Made by a program: the position numbers and the translations under genes. Positions 24,839-33,431 of a DNA stretch of 64,000 bases are shown piece by piece. The DNA is from Bacteroidaceae bacterium (lineage in GTDB: Bacteria > Bacteroidota > Bacteroidia > Bacteroidales > Bacteroidaceae): positions 310,001 through 374,000 of the forward strand of contig JAFZSA010000034.1 of assembly GCA_017619585.1 (NCBI GenBank). Reading direction: 5' to 3'. How positions within the stretch are numbered: the first letter of the stretch is position 1; each line of letters begins with the position of its first letter. Below the pieces are notes generated by a model, which had not been told where the DNA came from, searched no databases, and saw only the letters and a program-made list of their open reading frames with translations.

Positions 24839-27220
24839 ATGAAGAAGATTCTAAATATATTACTGCTGGCCGTTCTGATGCTGACGGTCACCACAACTCC
24901 CGTCTTTGCACAGGACGGAAGACAGAGAACCACACAGACCATTGTGCAGGATGCATTGGCACTGATGCCTTTGCAGAACCAGACCGACTTCAATCGTGAG
25001 ATGGAGGACATTGCCAAGGCTGCTCCTCAGTCAATCGAGATTCTGGTTGGTATGATGCAGCCCACAGAGAAGGCTAAGAACAATCTGATGGAGTATGCCA
25101 TCAATGGCGTAACCAACTTTGCTTCTGCCAACGCTAAGTATAAGAAAGCTGTTTTGGACGGACTCCGTGCTGCTGCCCCCAAGGCTCCAGATCAGTATGT
25201 AAAACAGTTCCTTGAGTCACAGATTCGTCTGTTGGCAGGCGATGAGAAGCCCATCGAATTCGTTCAGCATGCAGGTGCAACACCTTATGCTCAGGCTTAT
25301 GACAACCTGAAGAATCTGGGCGCTAATGCCGGTCCTGCTATTGTCAAGACCCTCAAGACCAAAGACAACGCCCTGCGCATGCAGGCCCTGAAGTTTGCCA
25401 CAGCCAACAATCTGGTTACAGATGATCTGGCTAAGCAGGTAGTTGCCAAGTACAAGTCTCAGACAGAGCAGGGCAAGGCCGACATTATCAACTGGTTGGG
25501 TGACAACAAGGTGGAAAGCCAGAAGGCTTTCCTCACCAAGGTCCTCACACAGGGTGGCAAGCCCGCCATTGCCGCCATCGAGGCATTGGGTAAGATTGGT
25601 GGCGATGATGCCGCTACAGCTCTGATTGCTCAGTTAGGTGGCGACAACTGGGAAGAGGCCTTTAATGCTTTGCTTAGCTTCAAGGGCGACATCTCTGGCA
25701 AGGTGACAGAGGCCCTGAAGGCTACCACAGGCGACCAGCAGAACCGTCTGCTTGAGTTTGCTGCTGCCAAGTGCATCAAGAGTGCAGCTCCCATTGTATT
25801 TGATTTGGCAAAAGATAACGCTACCGCTTTGACAGCTCTGCGTGGTGTTGTTGGCAAGGGTGATATCAGCAAGGTTGCAGGTTTGCTGGATGCTGCCGGC
25901 GCTGCTCAGGTAGGAGATTACCAGAAGGCCCTCTCAGCCAGCCTTAAGAGCCTTGGTGCCAAGGAGCAGTACGAGGCTGTAAGTGCCGAGATGAAGAAAG
26001 CTACCAACAAGGAGCGTTTCTACCCCATTCTGGCTGCTACCAATACCAACGAGTCTGTCGACGAGCTGAAGAAGATTGGTACAACCGCCGCTATCAACGC
26101 TCTGATGAAGAGCACCAACACACGTGCTGCTGCTCCCCTGCTGGATGCTGCCAAGAAGGGCGACAACAACGCACTGAACGGCTATATCAACCTGATTGGC
26201 AACTATCAGAAGAATGCCGATTCACGTTACGATGGCCTGAATGCTGCCATGCAGCTTGCCAAGTCTGATGACCAGAAGAAGACCATCCTTAAATTTCTGG
26301 GTAAGACACCTAACCGTAATGCCTTCCTGTTGGCTGGCAAGTACCTCGACGACAAGAATCTGGGCTACATCGCTGCTACGGCCGAGAAGGATATTATCAA
26401 CAAGACCAACGAGGATATTGAATACGAAGTTGTAAAGGAGAACCTCACCAAGGCTATGGCCCTCTACAAGGCTCACGGCACAGCTGATGACGGCTATGCA
26501 GTGGATGAGCTCAAGAAGATTATCTCTGAGCTGCAGCCCTCACCCGTCTATGTTCTTTCTGACGAGGAAAAGAAGCAAGGCTTCGAGCTGCTGTTCGATG
26601 GTACCAACCTGGATAACTTTGTTGGTAACAAGGTTGGTTATGTGCCCATTAACGGTTGCATCAACGTAACAGCTAACTATGGCAACGAGAGCAACCTCTA
26701 CACAAAGAAGGAGTATCGCGACTTCATCTTCCGCTTCGAGTTCTGCTTCCTGCGCCCAGGTGTCAACAATGGTGTGGGTATCCGTACTCCTATGGGCGTA
26801 GATGCAGCCTACGAAGGTATGTGCGAGTGCCAAATTCTGGATCACGATGCTCCTATGTATGCCGGCTTGCGCGAGTATCAGGTTCACGGCTCCGTTTATG
26901 GTGTCATCCCTGCCAAGCGTATCAAGCACAAGCCTCTGGGCGAGTGGAGCGAGGAGGAAATCCGCGTTCAGGGTAACCACATCACCGTTACTGTTAACGG
27001 CGAGGTTATCGTAGACGGCGACATCAAGGAAGCTTGCCAGGGACATAACGTAGCCCCCGATGGCAGCAACAACAACCCCTATACCGTTGACCACCGCAAC
27101 CATCCCGGTATGTTCAACAAGACCGGTCACATTGGATTCTTAGGTCATGGTGCCGGCCTGAAGTTCCGCAACGTACGTGTTCTTGACCTCTCAAAAGCCC
27201 CCAAGGGCAAAAAGAAGTAA
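24839..27220 (+). CDS. HEAT-repeat-like protein with C-terminal DUF1080 (3-keto-disaccharide hydrolase) domain
   Basis: This 793-residue exported protein has a signal peptide ending near FAQDGR. Residues about 60-560 are alpha-helical HEAT-like repeats (for example GKPAIAAIEALGKIGGDDAA). The C-terminal 210 residues form a DUF1080 domain: KQGFELLFDGTNLDNF, FRFEFCFLRPGVNNGVGIRT and ECQILDHDAP, ending with GHIGFLGHGAGLKFRNVRV. DUF1080 is a concanavalin-like fold; characterised members hydrolyse 3-keto-glycosides. It follows the Gfo/Idh/MocA gene, which could make such 3-keto sugars. The large helical half is probably for protein or glycan contacts. Confidence 0.85.
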   Translation: MKKILNILLLAVLMLTVTTTPVFAQDGRQRTTQTIVQDALALMPLQNQTDFNREMEDIAKAAPQSIEILVGMMQPTEKAKNNLMEYAINGVTNFASANAKYKKAVLDGLRAAAPKAPDQYVKQFLESQIRLLAGDEKPIEFVQHAGATPYAQAYDNLKNLGANAGPAIVKTLKTKDNALRMQALKFATANNLVTDDLAKQVVAKYKSQTEQGKADIINWLGDNKVESQKAFLTKVLTQGGKPAIAAIEALGKIGGDDAATALIAQLGGDNWEEAFNALLSFKGDISGKVTEALKATTGDQQNRLLEFAAAKCIKSAAPIVFDLAKDNATALTALRGVVGKGDISKVAGLLDAAGAAQVGDYQKALSASLKSLGAKEQYEAVSAEMKKATNKERFYPILAATNTNESVDELKKIGTTAAINALMKSTNTRAAAPLLDAAKKGDNNALNGYINLIGNYQKNADSRYDGLNAAMQLAKSDDQKKTILKFLGKTPNRNAFLLAGKYLDDKNLGYIAATAEKDIINKTNEDIEYEVVKENLTKAMALYKAHGTADDGYAVDELKKIISELQPSPVYVLSDEEKKQGFELLFDGTNLDNFVGNKVGYVPINGCINVTANYGNESNLYTKKEYRDFIFRFEFCFLRPGVNNGVGIRTPMGVDAAYEGMCECQILDHDAPMYAGLREYQVHGSVYGVIPAKRIKHKPLGEWSEEEIRVQGNHITVTVNGEVIVDGDIKEACQGHNVAPDGSNNNPYTVDHRNHPGMFNKTGHIGFLGHGAGLKFRNVRVLDLSKAPKGKKK

Positions 27221-27235
27221 TATCTGTGCTACTGA

Positions 27236-28651
27236 ATGGCATTTGATTCCGTAGCATACGCCTTATTCCTGCCTGTTGTGTTTTGCATCTACTGGATGCT
27301 GCACAACAGGCTTTGTTGGCAGAATACCTTTCTTATTCTGGCCAGCTATATCTTCTATGGATGGTGGGACTGGCGTTTCCTCTTTCTCATCATCTTTACC
27401 ACGTTGTGCAGTTATTATACGGCTATTATCATAGAGGAGCAACAGGCATTGGGCAACAGGCACAAGGCCTGGATTGCCAGTGCCTTCAATATTGTTGCCA
27501 ATCTGATTATTCTGGGTACGTTCAAGTATCTGGATTTCTTTATCGATGGGTTTTCCCGTCTGCTTGCCACCTTCGGATGGGAGGTGAGCTGGCCCCTGCT
27601 GCACATCATCTTGCCTGTTGGCATCAGTTTCTACACCTTCCAGGCTTTCAGCTATACCATAGATGTCTATAGGGGTAAGATTCAGGCCGAACGCAATCTG
27701 CTGCCCTTTGCAGCCTACATCTGCTTCTTCCCCCAACTGGTGGCTGGTCCCATAGAACGCGCCTCCGACCTGCTGCCTCAGATGAAGCAGGCACGCACCT
27801 TCTCTTATCCACAAGCCGTTGAGGGCGGACGCCTCATCTTGTGGGGACTCTTCAAGAAGATGATTGTTGCCGATAACTGCGCCGTCATAGCGGGCTTTAT
27901 CTTCCATGATTACCAGCAACTGGGGACACTGTCCCTACTCTATGGTGCCTTTATCTTCTCGTTCCAGATTTATGCCGATTTCTCAGGCTATAGCGACATA
28001 GCCATCGGAACAGCCCGCCTGTTTGGCATCCGCCTATCCAGGAACTTCAACAATCCCTACCTGGCAGCCAGCATTCCCGACTTTTGGCGTCGCTGGCATA
28101 TCACGCTAACCACATGGTTCAGGGATTATGTCTATTTCCCCTTGGGCGGAAGCCGATGCAGCAACATCCTTAACCTCCGCAACACCATTGTAGTATTCCT
28201 GCTTTGCGGCCTTTGGCACGGAGCCGGTTGGCCTTGGCTGACATGGGGACTGTACCACGGACTGCTCTTTATACCCTACTGCATGCATTGGATTCGTCGT
28301 CCCAAGAATGGCGAGGTTATCATCGCCAATACCCTGCGTTCCCGTATGGTTCAGGGCATGAAGATTGCGTTTACCTTCCTGCTGGTTAGTTTGGGACGTG
28401 TACTCTACCATACAGGCAATCTTGGGGATTCGCTCTGCTACATCAAGCGTATCTTCTGCACGATGGACTTCTCCATCCCCGACTATAGCAAGAGTATACT
28501 GCTCTTTGTTGCCTTTATGCTATGGGCTGAATGGCACGACTGCCGACTGCCCAGACAACGTTGGGCACGATGGCTTATCTATTACATCCTGCTCTTTACC
28601 ATATTTATTAAGGGAACGGCAGGCAGCCAGTTCATGTACTTCCAATTCTAA
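27236..28651 (+). CDS. MBOAT-family O-acyltransferase (AlgI/PatA-like)
   Basis: This 471-residue polytopic membrane protein opens FDSVAYALFLPVVFCIYW, as AlgI-like MBOATs do. It has the family's SFYTFQAFSYTIDVYRG, PQLVAGPIERASDLLPQ and the catalytic-His segment LWHGAGWPWLTWGLYHGL. Such proteins pass acyl (often acetyl) groups across the membrane to a periplasmic SGNH partner that acylates a glycan. That partner is encoded 12 bp downstream. The gene starts 15 bp after the DUF1080 gene, so it may be co-transcribed with it. Confidence 0.92.
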   Translation: MAFDSVAYALFLPVVFCIYWMLHNRLCWQNTFLILASYIFYGWWDWRFLFLIIFTTLCSYYTAIIIEEQQALGNRHKAWIASAFNIVANLIILGTFKYLDFFIDGFSRLLATFGWEVSWPLLHIILPVGISFYTFQAFSYTIDVYRGKIQAERNLLPFAAYICFFPQLVAGPIERASDLLPQMKQARTFSYPQAVEGGRLILWGLFKKMIVADNCAVIAGFIFHDYQQLGTLSLLYGAFIFSFQIYADFSGYSDIAIGTARLFGIRLSRNFNNPYLAASIPDFWRRWHITLTTWFRDYVYFPLGGSRCSNILNLRNTIVVFLLCGLWHGAGWPWLTWGLYHGLLFIPYCMHWIRRPKNGEVIIANTLRSRMVQGMKIAFTFLLVSLGRVLYHTGNLGDSLCYIKRIFCTMDFSIPDYSKSILLFVAFMLWAEWHDCRLPRQRWARWLIYYILLFTIFIKGTAGSQFMYFQF

Positions 28652-28663
28652 AAGCCGCAGCCT

Positions 28664-29674
28664 ATGAGACGTTTCATAAAAACACTGGTACTTTTCAGCC
28701 TGCCCCTTGTATTGCTGCTGGCTATATACATCGCTACAGACCCCTTCAAGGTCGTCTGGAGCTACAATAACTACTACCCTACGGGTAAGTCGGACGGCAT
28801 ATCGCTGAACCCCTCACACGTCGGCACTCAGAACTACCTGCACCGTCAGCCCCAAGAGCATTACAATGCCTTCATCTTCGGCAACTCACGCAGCGTATAT
28901 TATCCTGTCTCTGAATGGCAGAAACATCTGCCGGCAGACAGCAAATGCTACCACTTCGATGCTGCAGCGGAATCATTGCAGGGCATCTGGGACAAGGTAC
29001 GAATGATAGACAGCAAGGGCGATACACTGCAACAGGTGCTCTTTGTCTGCGATGCCGACCTGCTGAGCCGTATCCAGAGTCCGCACTGGCATCTGTGCGA
29101 GTCGGATCCTGCCCTTACCGGCTACCGCAACTGGGCATCCTTCCATTGGTACAACCTCAGGGCTTTCCTGAATGTCAAGTACATGTGTGCCCTGTTGGAT
29201 TATCGTCTTTTCCATACCCTGCGACCTTATATGCTGGAGAATAGCATGCTCAGCGAGGACCTTTTCGATTACGACCCTATCAGCAACGAATGCGATTTCC
29301 AACCCATGGAGCAGCAGATAGCCTCAGGAACCTATTACACGTCTCAGCGTATCAGTCTGTTCCAGGGCGCTCAGTTCCCTGATTCCGTCTCTGCCCCTGT
29401 GCTCAAAGCCCAGCATCTGGAACTATTGGATTCCATAGCCAGTACCTTCCGCAGACATCATACACAGTGCCATATCATCATCAGCCCCCTTTACAACCAG
29501 GTAAAGCTCAATCCTGCTGATGTACATGCCCTGCAGCAACGCTTCGGAGCAGATAATGTGCATGACTTCTCAGGTCCCAATAGGTGGAATGCTGATTTCC
29601 ACAACTACTTCGAGACCTCACACTATCGCACCCACGTAGCCGTTCAGGTGCTTCAGGAGCTTTACAACAAGTAA
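28664..29674 (+). CDS. Periplasmic SGNH/DltD-like partner of the MBOAT protein
   Basis: This 336-residue protein has a single N-terminal membrane anchor (LVLFSLPLVLLLAIYIA). The motif FIFGNSRSVYY (about residue 70) is in the position of the SGNH block I serine, and ADFHNYFETSHYR near the C-terminus provides the Asp/His pair, as in DltD and AlgJ-like proteins. With the MBOAT protein just upstream it probably O-acylates a surface or periplasmic polymer. Sequence identity to known families appears low, so the assignment rests on the motif and the gene pair. Confidence 0.72.
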   Translation: MRRFIKTLVLFSLPLVLLLAIYIATDPFKVVWSYNNYYPTGKSDGISLNPSHVGTQNYLHRQPQEHYNAFIFGNSRSVYYPVSEWQKHLPADSKCYHFDAAAESLQGIWDKVRMIDSKGDTLQQVLFVCDADLLSRIQSPHWHLCESDPALTGYRNWASFHWYNLRAFLNVKYMCALLDYRLFHTLRPYMLENSMLSEDLFDYDPISNECDFQPMEQQIASGTYYTSQRISLFQGAQFPDSVSAPVLKAQHLELLDSIASTFRRHHTQCHIIISPLYNQVKLNPADVHALQQRFGADNVHDFSGPNRWNADFHNYFETSHYRTHVAVQVLQELYNK

Positions 29675-29680
29675 TTTCGG

Positions 29681-29998
29681 TTATTTATATCGGAAGTGCC
29701 TCCGTTTCTTCAGGTATTGCAGATCCTTCTGGTGATTATATGCTTCTTTCTCGAAACGGATATTGAAGTACGCCTTCCGTCTGTCCCTGTATTTTACCAA
29801 TAGCACCAGCCACTCCACCACATACCAAAGGAAGAAGGGCAGGTAAAGCAATTCCTTTTGCTGAGCCGCATGAATCCGCTCGTGGTTGTACTCAACCTCG
29901 CTCAGCGGCCTGACGGCAAAGACAAGCCCAAACAGGCAAATAGCCAGATAGGACTTCCCCCCAGGATGCCTCTTAATCAGAATTACCTTTTGCTTCAT
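29681..29998 (-). CDS. Small membrane protein with an HExxH motif
   Basis: This 105-residue protein contains YNHERIHAAQQKE, a HExxH zinc-peptidase-type motif with a further Glu downstream. It is flanked by two hydrophobic stretches (LAICLFGLVFAV and LPFFLWYVVEWLVLLV). Similar short Bacteroidota proteins resemble the M56/peptidase-like core without the rest of the enzyme. It overlaps the preceding transposase-like gene by 4 bp. Whether it is catalytic is not known. Confidence 0.6.
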   Translation of the reverse strand: MKQKVILIKRHPGGKSYLAICLFGLVFAVRPLSEVEYNHERIHAAQQKELLYLPFFLWYVVEWLVLLVKYRDRRKAYFNIRFEKEAYNHQKDLQYLKKRRHFRYK

Positions 29999-31059
29999 GA
30001 TGGCACTTTACAGATATCCCATGCAAGGGCGTTTAACATTTCACAAGTGGCCCTGGAGATGGTGATGTGATTATTCCTGTGTGGGAAGGGCGAAAGAAGC
30101 AGAAGACGGCCCTCGGCACAGGCACGGAAACGTTCACCGCTAGGTTTTGATATTGGGTCAAGTCCATTATCAAGGAGGGTGACAAGAGGCAATCCCTCAT
30201 CAAAGGCAGCACGCATAATAGCTTTCTCACCAGGACTGATAGCCGGAGAAACAAGTACAGCACCTTCGCGTGCAGCAGCCAGCAGGCTTTCCTTTTCCCG
30301 TTCCAGCAAGGCTGGGTCTATGCTACGCGATATACGGACACGCAATTTGCGAGGGGCTGATAACAGGGACATATTGCCGACTGCGGAACAGCTGCAACCA
30401 CAAATATTAACATCCAACCTCACACGCAGAAACTCAGGCCTGGCCCGTTTCATGGCTAAGCGGAAAGGATTATCAGCAAGGTAGCGCCTCATGTTTTCTA
30501 ACTGTCCTTCACGCAGCAATATGCTATCATTGTACCCACGCTCAAATAAAAGACCATGATAACGGTCAAGAGGCTGCTGGGATGGTTGTTGCTGGGATGC
30601 TCCTGTTTGTTGCTGGCTTCGTCCTGTTTGTTGCTGTGCCACAGCAACATTCATAAACAACCTCCGGTACTCCTTATTACACGCCTGCTTAAAGCCAAGA
30701 ACCACCTTCCCCAGTCCCTCCGGCAGGTAGCGGGTAACAAACAGAATACCGTGTATATGGTCAGGCATAAGCTGGAAAGCTATCAGTTTCACCTCTGGGT
30801 GGTAAGAAGGGATAGAGTTCCAAACATCCATAACAGCTGCACCAAGCGGTGTAGGCTCCACGTGAGGATAGGCCTCCGTCCCACGTTCAGCATTGACATC
30901 CCCAACAAGATGCCCCAACAAGGGACGGCGTCCTTCCACCACAAGGGTTATCATATATATACGGCGTGAATGGTAATCATGATCCAAGGAACGGCGCTTC
31001 ATTGAAGGCTTCAATTCACCTGCAAATGCCCGTTGCCGCTCATAGGTTTCTCTTTTCAT
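29995..31059 (-). CDS. RAYT-type HUH protein (Y1 transposase-like) fused to a DprA-like domain
   Basis: The N-terminal half (about residues 25-135) is a Y1/IS200-like single-strand nuclease fold: HSRRIYMITL, then the metal-binding DHIHG (H101 and H103) and a likely catalytic tyrosine at Y131 in NKEYRR. A Gln-rich linker with two 21-base tandem units follows (QQQTGRSQQQTGASQQQ). The C-terminal 130 residues resemble a DprA/SLOG Rossmann fold (EGAVLVSPAISPGEKAIM, then LLLLSPFPHRNNHITISRAT). Stand-alone RAYTs move or maintain REP hairpins and are usually not IS-borne. The ATG at 31059 is preferred over a GTG at 31086. A hairpin lies just upstream at 31106-31144. Confidence 0.82.
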   Translation of the reverse strand: MKRETYERQRAFAGELKPSMKRRSLDHDYHSRRIYMITLVVEGRRPLLGHLVGDVNAERGTEAYPHVEPTPLGAAVMDVWNSIPSYHPEVKLIAFQLMPDHIHGILFVTRYLPEGLGKVVLGFKQACNKEYRRLFMNVAVAQQQTGRSQQQTGASQQQPSQQPLDRYHGLLFERGYNDSILLREGQLENMRRYLADNPFRLAMKRARPEFLRVRLDVNICGCSCSAVGNMSLLSAPRKLRVRISRSIDPALLEREKESLLAAAREGAVLVSPAISPGEKAIMRAAFDEGLPLVTLLDNGLDPISKPSGERFRACAEGRLLLLSPFPHRNNHITISRATCEMLNALAWDICKVPS

Positions 31060-31105
31060 TGGGTGGTTTTTAGCTATTTTGTACACAAAGGTACAAATAA
31101 ATAGG

Positions 31106-31144
31106 GAATTCAGCCTCCAAACCCATCGGATTTACGCTGAATTC
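31106..31144. repeat. Hairpin upstream of the RAYT-type gene
   Basis: GAATTCAGC (31106-31114) and GCTGAATTC (31136-31144) are perfect 9-bp arms around 21 bases. It lies about 45 bp upstream of the RAYT-like start codon and could be a REP-like substrate or a terminus of that unit. A CAAAGGTA (TACCTTTG on the minus strand) box at 31086-31093 is a possible -7 element for the RAYT gene. Confidence 0.55.
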
Positions 31145-31206
31145 GAGGAGTATTTAACGTGCAAACTACTTGGATTTCAACTCAAACAAAAAACTATGAA
31201 TATATT

Positions 31207-31236
31207 TTGTACGTCTCAAGCTTAATTGTATCTTTG
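31207..31236 (+). promoter_or_regulatory. Promoter of the unknown gene at 31.3 kb
   Basis: TTG (31207-31209), 19 bp and TATCTTTG (31229-31236) fit the Bacteroidota consensus and lie 89 bp ahead of the ATG. Confidence 0.6.
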
Positions 31237-31325
31237 CATATAAGAACAAAAGATTCTGGCACGTTGCGTGTATTAAGTACAAAAAGAATGTTTACTATTC
31301 CTATTCATCAAACATCTAATATCAT

Positions 31326-32321
31326 ATGGCATATTCACCAACAGAAGTTAATGAGGCCTATTGGAGAAAACTAACAGAAGCAGCCTCTAAAAGTTTGCAA
31401 GCTAAGATGCGAATTTTGGATAATTGTACAGATTTCCATCGTGATGACAGTTTTCTTGGAAACAAAGCCCCTAATCACATGATGTACAAATTAGAGACAT
31501 TGTATAGCAAAGATGGACATCGAGCTTATGAGTTTCTTATCGAATATGACATATGGCAACCTACAGTCGGCATATACTATGGATGTAAAGGGCTTATTCT
31601 AAAAGGCAACGTAGATGAGGAAATCGCCATATTTGATGATGAATGGAATCACATCATTAATGAAGTGCTTTATGTCTTAAACAACATCTTTCCAGATAAA
31701 GACTTCACCCATCGTTTTAAACCGACAGACAATGCCAATGATAACACCTATTGGCCTTTTTGGATTTCCCTTTATGAAGATGAAAATATCATAGAAGTGG
31801 GTGCCAGAGCAACAATGGTTATTAGAAATATCTATCAGAAATTCCTTAATGGTGAAACTTTCAAACAACATATAATAGAAGAGAAAAAGATAAAGACAAA
31901 TACAGCTTTTACCAACGACGCATATAATGAGTTTGTAGAATCACTAAAGAGTAATGACAACTATAAATCTTTTCGGGACTTTCAGGAATATTTACTTAAC
32001 AACGATCTTCTTGAGGAAAACGACATCTACGAGAAAGGTTGGACAGTAAAAATGTCAAATCTAAAGTTCGCGTTTTTATGGGCAGAATTTTGTGACTACA
32101 TTGGATTGATAAAACTTGATAAAAGAGATAAAGACAAAGTGCACGTTCCCTGGCAACACATAACAAAAATTTTTGTGAATAAGGAAGGAGAGCCTTTCAA
32201 TGATAACCTCAAGAAACAATATTCTAATCCTACCGGTACTGAATATGATAAAGAAAAAGCAAAAAAGCATTATAGAAAAAAAGCCAAGGAAACGCTGATA
32301 AAATTATTTGAGCCAAAGTGA
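31326..32321 (+). CDS. Hypothetical protein, AT-rich accessory region
   Basis: I do not recognise this 331-residue protein. It has no signal peptide and no membrane segment, is rich in Lys, Asn, Asp and aromatic residues, and ends in a basic Lys-rich helix (KAKKHYRKKAKETLIKLF). The middle has an acidic stretch (DEEIAIFDDEWNHIINEVL). Base composition is visibly more AT-rich than in the flanking operons, which suggests acquisition by transfer. It is likely cytoplasmic. A promoter of host type precedes it, and the next gene is 150 bp away with its own -7 box. Confidence 0.75.
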   Translation: MAYSPTEVNEAYWRKLTEAASKSLQAKMRILDNCTDFHRDDSFLGNKAPNHMMYKLETLYSKDGHRAYEFLIEYDIWQPTVGIYYGCKGLILKGNVDEEIAIFDDEWNHIINEVLYVLNNIFPDKDFTHRFKPTDNANDNTYWPFWISLYEDENIIEVGARATMVIRNIYQKFLNGETFKQHIIEEKKIKTNTAFTNDAYNEFVESLKSNDNYKSFRDFQEYLLNNDLLEENDIYEKGWTVKMSNLKFAFLWAEFCDYIGLIKLDKRDKDKVHVPWQHITKIFVNKEGEPFNDNLKKQYSNPTGTEYDKEKAKKHYRKKAKETLIKLFEPK

Positions 32322-32362
32322 TTTTTTTATAGACGTCTATTTCACGCCCCTCTTTTCAGATT

Positions 32363-32398
32363 TACCTTTGCACCAGATTCAAATGAATGAGTCTGGTG
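32363..32398 (+). promoter_or_regulatory. -7 box and 5' hairpin ahead of the YaaW-like gene
   Basis: TACCTTTG (32363-32370) is immediately followed by CACCAGA (32371-32377), which pairs with TCTGGTG (32392-32398) and then TCTGTTTTG. The hairpin would form at the very 5' end of the transcript. No clear -33 element is seen. Confidence 0.45.
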
Positions 32399-32473
32399 TC
32401 TGTTTTGACATCAATTATTAACTAAAAGGGTCTAAAGGAAGATCCAGAGAGGGATACTCTCAAAAATAACAAA

Positions 32474-33388
32474 ATGAATAAAGACGTTAATAGCTTATGC
32501 AGAATCTGTGCTCACAATGTTGATTGCAAATATTGCGAAGTGGGAAATGATTTGTATGACGAATACACACTTCGCCACATGAACGACTGCGAAGACTTTG
32601 TGCTGAGAGAGCAAAACGAAAAAGAAGAAAGTATTGAAAACAACAATTCACTTAATGAAAACAAAATTATGGACAAAGATCTATTATTCATGCGAAATGC
32701 AGAAAACGCTGACCTGAAGGTACTTGTTGATTATCTGACCCAGGCAACCTTAACCGAGGAATTGTCAATTAAAGAATGCTACAAAAAGTATTACCCAAAC
32801 CAATTGCAGTTAATGTGTGAAGATATTGCAGATGAGCTGCAGCGCTTTGGAGGAAACACTTTCATGAACATTCTGAGAGGAGGTGGAGTTGATTACAAAG
32901 AATTGCTTATAGATGTATGCAAGAAGATGAAAGTCAATTTCAATCCAGAATCCTCTGTTGAAGTAATAGAGTATAATCTGTTACAGAAAACATTTATAGA
33001 CTCACTTGACAACATGAATGATGAGGAACTCAAAAAAATGATAAACGAAATGAACATTCCACATCAAGGTTTCGGCAAGCAGGCTATGATTGCGGCAATA
33101 CAGATAGCTATAAAGAAAGGAGGCTTCGCTGCATACAAGTTAGCTGTTATCGTAGCAAATGCTGTATGCAGAACACTTCTTGGACGCAGTTTGTCATTTG
33201 CCGCAAATGCAACATTAACACGTTGGCTGAGCGTGTTTGCAGGTCCAATAGGCTGGGCTATTACAACTATCTGGACAGCTATAGATATTGCCGGTCCTGC
33301 ATATCGTGTTACAATTCCTGCTGTCATCCAAATTGCTTATATGCGCACAAAAATAAATTATATAGAGGATAATAATGAATCAGTATAG
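32474..33388 (+). CDS. YaaW/UPF0174-family protein with Cys-rich N-terminal extension
   Basis: From about residue 65 on, this 304-residue protein matches the E. coli YaaW layout. It begins DLLFMRNAENADLKVLVDYL (DUF3944-like), then has IADELQRFGGNTFMNILRGG, and ends with a glycine-rich hydrophobic segment and AGPAYRVTIPAVIQIAYMR. In front lies an extra 60 residues with CRICAHNVDCKYCEVGNDLY and a further Cys (NDCEDF), a plausible zinc-binding head joined by a Glu/Asn-rich linker. The function of YaaW is unknown. An internal ATG at the start of the YaaW part could give a short form. It lies in the AT-rich accessory stretch, just upstream of a zinc-ribbon mini-gene. Confidence 0.75.
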   Translation: MNKDVNSLCRICAHNVDCKYCEVGNDLYDEYTLRHMNDCEDFVLREQNEKEESIENNNSLNENKIMDKDLLFMRNAENADLKVLVDYLTQATLTEELSIKECYKKYYPNQLQLMCEDIADELQRFGGNTFMNILRGGGVDYKELLIDVCKKMKVNFNPESSVEVIEYNLLQKTFIDSLDNMNDEELKKMINEMNIPHQGFGKQAMIAAIQIAIKKGGFAAYKLAVIVANAVCRTLLGRSLSFAANATLTRWLSVFAGPIGWAITTIWTAIDIAGPAYRVTIPAVIQIAYMRTKINYIEDNNESV

Positions 33389-33431
33389 TATTATTAGCTA
33401 TACATAATATTAACATTTAAACTTTATAAAT

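Noticed and set aside
29995..31086. RAYT-type gene as part of a complete IS200/IS605 insertion sequence
   Set aside because: No TnpB/IscB gene or paired subterminal hairpins flank it, and the fusion and size fit single-copy RAYT-type proteins better.
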